In this document: piece by piece, positions 5,562 to 9,849 of the stretch
How positions within the stretch are numbered: the first letter of the stretch is position 1
Layout of the letters: every line of letters begins with the position of its first letter
NCBI GenBank assembly: GCA_013298485.1
Contig: JAAFHS010000012.1
Location: 6,127-15,975, forward strand
Source of the DNA: Rhodobacterales bacterium
GTDB lineage: Bacteria; Pseudomonadota; Alphaproteobacteria; Rhodobacterales; Rhodobacteraceae
DNA length: 9,849 nt
Direction: 5' to 3'
The notes under the pieces: model-generated
Databases searched by the model: none
The model's input: the letters and a program-made list of their open reading frames with translations, nothing else
Told to the model about the DNA's origin: nothing
Translations under genes and position numbers: made by a program

Positions 5562-7633
5562 GCAGGGATCTGCCCGACAATGGAAGGGCGGGCATCCGTG
5601 CCAAGTTCGTCATATGACAGGACAGGCGTGGAAAGCCCCTTTGCGGCAAGAACCGTGCGCAGGAAACGCCGCCGCAGGGTGGAGGTGATGATGGCCGGGA
5701 AAATCCCGGCCTCGGCCATACGGTTGACCTTTTCGACAAGACCGCCAGCCAGGCGGCTGAACTGTTCGGGCGGCAGGGCGACATCGCGCATCCCGTGATC
5801 GGATTCCATCTGGTGGGCGGCAAAGGTCTTTTCCCATTCGGGGGCCAGCTGGATCAGCGGCAGGGTGCCATCGCCACGCTGCACGCCCGCAATGATCTGA
5901 AACCCCAGCCGCTGCCGCACATGTTCGCACACAGCCTCTGGTGGGCCGAAATTGCGCGCCTCGGCCATCGCCTCAAGGATCAGGGGCAGGTTGCGGATCG
6001 ACACGCGTTCTTCCAGTAGCAGGCGCAGGACAGACAGCAGTGTCTCGAACGGCACTTTGTCGGGGATCAGATCATCCAGCAGCCGCCGGTTGGCCGCAGC
6101 ACGTGCGGGATCGGACAGGTTGACGAATTCATCCAGCAGACGGCGCAGGCCGCGCAAGGACAGCATCCGGGCGAGGTTGGCCTTTATCACCTCCAGCAGG
6201 TGGGTGGCCAGCACTTCGGCAGGTGAGACAACGGTCAGGCCGGCAAGGGCCGCCTGTTCCTGATCGTCGGGCCAGATCCAGCGCGCGGGGGCGCGGTAGA
6301 CGGGTTCTTGCACGTCGATCCCGTCAGGTGCGAGCACGCCATCGGCCATCAGGACCATCACACGGTCGGGCATCAGCTGGTCGCGCACGCGTTCGACCCC
6401 CTGCAGGCGGATGCGGTAGTGGCCAGATGGCAGGCCTGCCTCATCCGTGATGCGGATTTCAGGCAGGATCAGGCCGAAGTCGGTGGCCGCATAGATGCGC
6501 ATGTTGTTGATGCGGGCATCAAGGCCTGTGGCGGGATCAAGAACCATGGCCACAAGATCGGGGGCGAATTCAATGTGGATATCGTCAAAATCAAGGATAT
6601 CACCCAGCGGGCGCTGGCTGACAGGCGCCGGGGCATCGGCATCGGCGGTCGCGACGGGCGTCCGCCTGGCGGCGATATAGGCGACTGCACCCAGGACCAG
6701 GGCACCGGCCATGAACGGTAGGAACGGCATGCCGGGCACAATGGCAAACAGCGCCATCAGCAGGGCAACCGTGGAAAGGGCCGCCGGATACCGGCTCAGC
6801 TGCGCAAAGAACGACACATCCGCCGCCCCCTTGCCGCCCCCGCGCGTCAGCAGCAGAGCCGCGGCGACCGAGATGATGACAGCGGGGATCTGGCTGACCA
6901 GCCCGTCGCCAACAGTCAGAATGGCATAGGTTTCAAAAGCCTGTCCAAGGGGCAGGTCATGCATCATGGTGCCGACCAGCAGGCCGACGATGATGTTCAG
7001 CCCGGTGATCAGCAAACCTGCAACCGCATCGCCCTTGACGAACTTCGACGCGCCATCAAGCGAGCCGAAAAAGTTGGTCTCCGCCAGTTCGCGTTCGCGC
7101 CGTTCCCGCGCCTCGGCATGGGTAATGGCGCCTGCGGACATGTCGGCATCGATTGCAAGCTGTTTGCCGGGCATCCCGTCCAGTGCGAACCGCGCGCCAA
7201 CCTCGGCCATGCGGCCCGCACCTTTGGTGATGACGACGAAATTGACGATCAGCAGCACGCAGAAGATGACAATGCCCAGAACGACGTTGCCACCCATGAT
7301 GAAATTGGCAAAACCCTCGATCACATGGCCTGCGGCATCGGTACCCGTATGTCCCTGCGAAATGATGAGCTTGGTGGATGAGACGTTGAGTGACAGCCGC
7401 AGCATCAGCGAGGCGAGCAGGATGGTGGGAAAGGCCGAAAAATCCAATGGACGTTCGATGAACAGTGAGACGGTCAGCATCAGGATCGCCAGCGCGAACG
7501 ACAGGGCAAGACCAAGGTCGAGCATCCAGGACGGCACCGGCAGGACCATCATCACGATGACGCCCATCAGGGCGATGGCCAGCAGGACCGTCGGTTGAAA
7601 GATGTTGCGCAGTGTCAGGTGCGACAGGCCCAT
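5558..7633 (-). CDS. flhA: FlhA, nonamer-ring component of the flagellar export gate
   Basis: The 691-residue product has the length of the FHIPEP family (about 690-700). The N-terminal half is membrane-embedded with about eight helices (first near residues 14-60, last near 285-322). Between them lies the family signature, about residues 140-168: GRMAEVGARFALDGMPGKQL followed by AIDADMSAGAI, and then FVKGDAVAGL, whose aspartate (202) corresponds to a functionally important acidic residue in the family. A linker rich in alanine and proline (about 324-340) leads to the cytoplasmic domain, about 345-691, which forms the ring that binds chaperone-substrate complexes. This gene is translationally coupled on both sides: its ATG shares a base with the transglycosylase stop (TGATG), and its stop overlaps fliR (ATGA). 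I see no frameshift or missing block. Confidence 0.98.
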   Translation of the reverse strand: MGLSHLTLRNIFQPTVLLAIALMGVIVMMVLPVPSWMLDLGLALSFALAILMLTVSLFIERPLDFSAFPTILLASLMLRLSLNVSSTKLIISQGHTGTDAAGHVIEGFANFIMGGNVVLGIVIFCVLLIVNFVVITKGAGRMAEVGARFALDGMPGKQLAIDADMSAGAITHAEARERRERELAETNFFGSLDGASKFVKGDAVAGLLITGLNIIVGLLVGTMMHDLPLGQAFETYAILTVGDGLVSQIPAVIISVAAALLLTRGGGKGAADVSFFAQLSRYPAALSTVALLMALFAIVPGMPFLPFMAGALVLGAVAYIAARRTPVATADADAPAPVSQRPLGDILDFDDIHIEFAPDLVAMVLDPATGLDARINNMRIYAATDFGLILPEIRITDEAGLPSGHYRIRLQGVERVRDQLMPDRVMVLMADGVLAPDGIDVQEPVYRAPARWIWPDDQEQAALAGLTVVSPAEVLATHLLEVIKANLARMLSLRGLRRLLDEFVNLSDPARAAANRRLLDDLIPDKVPFETLLSVLRLLLEERVSIRNLPLILEAMAEARNFGPPEAVCEHVRQRLGFQIIAGVQRGDGTLPLIQLAPEWEKTFAAHQMESDHGMRDVALPPEQFSRLAGGLVEKVNRMAEAGIFPAIITSTLRRRFLRTVLAAKGLSTPVLSYDELGTDARPSIVGQIPA

Positions 7634-8370
7634 CAGTTATCGCCGCCGAAAAGCCTGCGGCCCGTCGCGGTCATCGGGACCAATGATCCGCCGCCGCCTG
7701 ACGGACCCGCAATCAGAAGCGGGAAAAGATTGGGCTGGTCCGGTTCTGCGAGAACGACTGCGGTCGTCGCCGGTGATGCCTCCAGGGCTGCGTAAATTTC
7801 GGCGAACCGGGCAAGATAGCGCGTCGCGTAAGCAGGTGTTGCGGAATGATAGGCGGCTGCCGCCAGCGCCCAGTCGCCTGAGGCCACGAATTTGCTGGCC
7901 AGAAACGCGGCGGCGTAGCGTGCGTTCTGATCCGGATCAGCCATGTCTGGCAGCGATGCGAAACGGTTGCCATGCCAGCGGTAGTTCAGTTGAAAGCAGC
8001 CGACATCAAAGTTGGTTACGCCTGCGGAAATGAGGTCGTCGATGTGGCGCAGCATTTCATCCTTGGTTGCAAACCAGGTGCCTTCACCTGCCTGATTGAC
8101 GGCCCAGGGCCATGGCCGCAAGACCCCGCCCGATGCACGGCCGGTCTCGGTGCGGGTAAGGGCGCGCAGGACATCGACGGGAACACCGCTGCCATCGGCC
8201 GCGACGGTGGCGGCGGCATCGCAGAAGGTGGCCGGGTCGACGGATGCGAAAGCCGGGCCCGCAAGCACAAACAGCAGGGGCAAGATGATACCTGCCCGGC
8301 GGCCTGAAGATCTGCGTCCTGCATCCATGGGTTTCACCCGTTTGCGCACGGCGTTTTGCGGTGGCGTCAT
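7633..8370 (-). CDS. Periplasmic lytic transglycosylase, probably flagellar (SltF-like)
   Basis: The 245-residue product has a twin-arginine-free signal peptide (hydrophobic core about residues 27-40, IILPLLFVLAGPAFA, cleavage probably after A42) and a goose-lysozyme/SLT-like catalytic domain, about 46-195. The likely catalytic glutamate is E76 in LTRTETGR; GCFQLNYRWHG (124-134) takes the place of the usual G-x-M/Q-Q-hydrophobic motif, and AAYHSA (172-177) the place of the AYNAG motif. Cysteines 50 and 125 could pair in the periplasm. Such enzymes cut glycan strands; next to flhA it probably opens peptidoglycan for the rod, as SltF does in Rhodobacter, where FlgJ lacks a muramidase domain (established knowledge; orthology here is inferred). 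The tail after 195 is low-complexity and glycine-rich. M15 (ATG at 8328) is a possible alternative start, and neither start has a strong ribosome site. Confidence 0.85.
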   Translation of the reverse strand: MTPPQNAVRKRVKPMDAGRRSSGRRAGIILPLLFVLAGPAFASVDPATFCDAAATVAADGSGVPVDVLRALTRTETGRASGGVLRPWPWAVNQAGEGTWFATKDEMLRHIDDLISAGVTNFDVGCFQLNYRWHGNRFASLPDMADPDQNARYAAAFLASKFVASGDWALAAAAYHSATPAYATRYLARFAEIYAALEASPATTAVVLAEPDQPNLFPLLIAGPSGGGGSLVPMTATGRRLFGGDN

Positions 8371-8433
8371 GACCGGACGGTAGCCAGCGAATCTTTCGAT
8401 TCCGTAAGCGGATACGGGTATTCAGCCACCAAG
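8371..8433 (-). other. 63-base gap before the transglycosylase; small hairpin, no clear promoter
   Basis: This is the longest non-coding stretch in the window. It contains an inverted repeat CCGTA (8402-8406) and TACGG (8413-8417) with a 6-base loop, without a following T-run. I looked for sigma-70, sigma-54 (GG/GC) and CtrA (TTAA-N7-TTAA) elements on the minus strand and found none that was convincing. It is therefore unclear whether the block from the transglycosylase onward has its own promoter or is read from upstream of 9849. Confidence 0.3.
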
Positions 8434-9849
8434 CTACCGCGTTGACTGCAAAATCTCACCAATCAGATCGCGGGTGGCCTTGCTGTCATCCACAAGGCGT
8501 GTTGCCTCGGCCAGCGGTGTCAGCGGTGCCGTATCCGACGGTGCCATATGTGCCGCGAGCATTGTCCAGGGGCCGTCATCCCCGGCGGCGATGGCAGGCC
8601 AATCCTGATGCCACCTTTTGCGGCGCATTGCGTCATCCGCCCCAGCGGGGGGATTGGGTGGGGGTGATAACACATCAAGCCATCCCGCCGCCGCATCGGG
8701 AAAACCCAATGCCTGCAGACGCATGCCAATCTTTTCTGCAACCGGCGCAGGAACCGTCGCCTGTGGCGCGACAAAGGCGAACTGCAGCAGATCATCATCG
8801 CTCCCACGATCCGCGATGACCTGCCAGAACTCGGGCAAGGCTACCTCGCCATCCTGCGCCAGGGCCGCAGCAAACTGACCAGACCCGATCAGAGCCAACT
8901 GATACGCGTCAGCCAGATCAGCAGCGATGGCGTCATCCGCGAATTCGTCCTGCAGTGCCGCCAGCGCGACGACGGTTGCCGGATCAATGCTTTCGCCCGC
9001 CGCCATTTTGGCCCTGACCATGGCGATCAGCGCTGCCGGGGCCAAAACACCGCCTTCGGCCAGCGCCGTTTCTGCCTTCTCCACAGCGGCCTCCGCCGCC
9101 CCTTGATGCAGATCAAGATCGGCCTCTGCCAACAGGGTTGCCGCATCCGCGACATCGGCACCGCGGCCCATCGCATCGACAATGCCCTGCACGGCCTGCG
9201 GTTGATCAAGGGCCAGCAGGCGATCTGTCACGCTGGGGCCGAACTGCCTGCGCAGATGCCGGGGAAGGGCCGAAAACGCCCGCTGCACTGCGGGCACATT
9301 CGGCATCTGAAGCTGATCCTGCGGGGCCGCCAGCAGCGCCCAAAGGGCGGCATAGGTGTCGCATTGGGCCATCCCGGCAAAATCCCGGGTGGTGACGGGT
9401 GCCCCATCCATCAGCCGTGCCAGGGTATGCCAGAGCGGCACGTCCGGGTGATCGGATGGCATGGCGGACAAAAGCGCAGTCGCCTCGACCCCGAAGCCGA
9501 GGAAAAGATAGAGGCGCACCTGCGCCGCCACAGCCTCCCCATCTGGTGCGTCGAACTCGCCCACAAGGCCTGCGCGGGCGCGGGCAAGCTGGCCTGGCAC
9601 ATCGTCCGTCGCACCCCATGATGCAATGTCGAGCCGATCATCGCTGATACAGGTTTCACCATCCGCCTGCATCATCTGGGGCATGGCACGCCCGGGTGCG
9701 ACGCGCAAACCGGCTTCGGATGTCAGGCGGACCTGCGGCATATCCGGCAGGGGCATGGCCATGTCACCGGCTGGCGCGGCGGGCGGCAAGGCCAGCTCCA
9801 CCACGCCGCGCGTGGCCCCTTCGGCAAGTTGCTGCACGATCGTTTGTTT
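8434..9849 (-). CDS. Large unrecognised protein, N-terminus beyond the window
   Basis: At least 471 residues are visible; the frame is open to the right edge (beginning KQTIVQQLAEGATRGVVEL), so the true start is outside. A GTG at 9837 is possible but not supported by any visible upstream signal. I do not recognise the family. The visible part starts with a proline- and methionine-rich segment (about residues 20-60 of the fragment), then is alanine- and leucine-rich and helical, with tetratricopeptide-like pairs such as AAQVRLYLFLGFGVEATALL and AAEAAVEKAETALAEGG. There are only two cysteines, in GETCISDD and AQCDTYAA. It ends GEILQSTR. A helical-repeat scaffold in the periplasm or at the membrane is plausible but inferred. 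It lies 63 bases upstream of the transglycosylase on the same strand, so a flagellar role is suggested by context only. Confidence 0.75.
   Translation of the reverse strand, partial: KQTIVQQLAEGATRGVVELALPPAAPAGDMAMPLPDMPQVRLTSEAGLRVAPGRAMPQMMQADGETCISDDRLDIASWGATDDVPGQLARARAGLVGEFDAPDGEAVAAQVRLYLFLGFGVEATALLSAMPSDHPDVPLWHTLARLMDGAPVTTRDFAGMAQCDTYAALWALLAAPQDQLQMPNVPAVQRAFSALPRHLRRQFGPSVTDRLLALDQPQAVQGIVDAMGRGADVADAATLLAEADLDLHQGAAEAAVEKAETALAEGGVLAPAALIAMVRAKMAAGESIDPATVVALAALQDEFADDAIAADLADAYQLALIGSGQFAAALAQDGEVALPEFWQVIADRGSDDDLLQFAFVAPQATVPAPVAEKIGMRLQALGFPDAAAGWLDVLSPPPNPPAGADDAMRRKRWHQDWPAIAAGDDGPWTMLAAHMAPSDTAPLTPLAEATRLVDDSKATRDLIGEILQSTR

Noticed and set aside
5124..5798. 224-residue plus-strand open frame
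   Set aside because: It is antisense to fliR and the end of flhA, both certain genes; its product is low-complexity and R/G/Q-rich.
8388..8398. CGAA-TCT-TTCG inverted repeat as an operator
   Set aside because: The arms are only 4 bases long, expected by chance, and match no regulator site that I can name.
9103..9621. 172-residue plus-strand open frame
   Set aside because: It is antisense to the large minus-strand frame, has no ribosome site or recognisable motif, and shows the composition of a shadow frame.

Overview
The window is a piece of a flagellar biosynthesis locus from an alphaproteobacterium, most likely a member of the Rhodobacterales (Roseobacter-type). This assignment is inferred from high G+C coding sequence, the style of the proteins (a short FlgA, a FliL directly after FlgH, a separate periplasmic lytic transglycosylase next to flhA) and gene order. 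I did not identify a species. Almost every base is coding; the longest gap is 63 bases. I see no tRNA or rRNA gene, CRISPR array, insertion sequence, attachment site, origin or sign of recent transfer.

Left block, plus strand (1-3319): the 3' end of fliQ (export gate), then flgF and flgG (proximal and distal rod), flgA (P-ring assembly chaperone), flgH (L-ring lipoprotein) and a fliL-type gene (stator-associated membrane protein). The genes are 11 bases or less apart or overlap, so they look like one transcription unit whose promoter lies upstream of the window. The block covers the parts of the basal body that cross the periplasm and outer membrane.

Right block, minus strand (9849-3335, read leftwards): a large unrecognised protein whose N-terminus is beyond the window, a periplasmic lytic transglycosylase, flhA, fliR, flhB, and a small helical protein of 119 residues. 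From the transglycosylase to the small protein each stop codon overlaps the next start codon (one TGATG, three ATGA), and these internal starts have no clear Shine-Dalgarno sequence, which suggests strict translational coupling. This block covers the inner-membrane export gate and the enzyme that probably opens the peptidoglycan for the rod.

The two blocks converge at about 3320-3337, where a short inverted repeat spans the end of the small gene. FliP, FlgI, FlgB/C, FliE and the ATPase genes are not in the window. Most of the window is ordinary flagellar machinery. The parts that deserve a second look are the two proteins without a recognised family (3335-3694 and 8434-9849) and the transglycosylase; I found no convincing evidence of an undescribed system beyond these.
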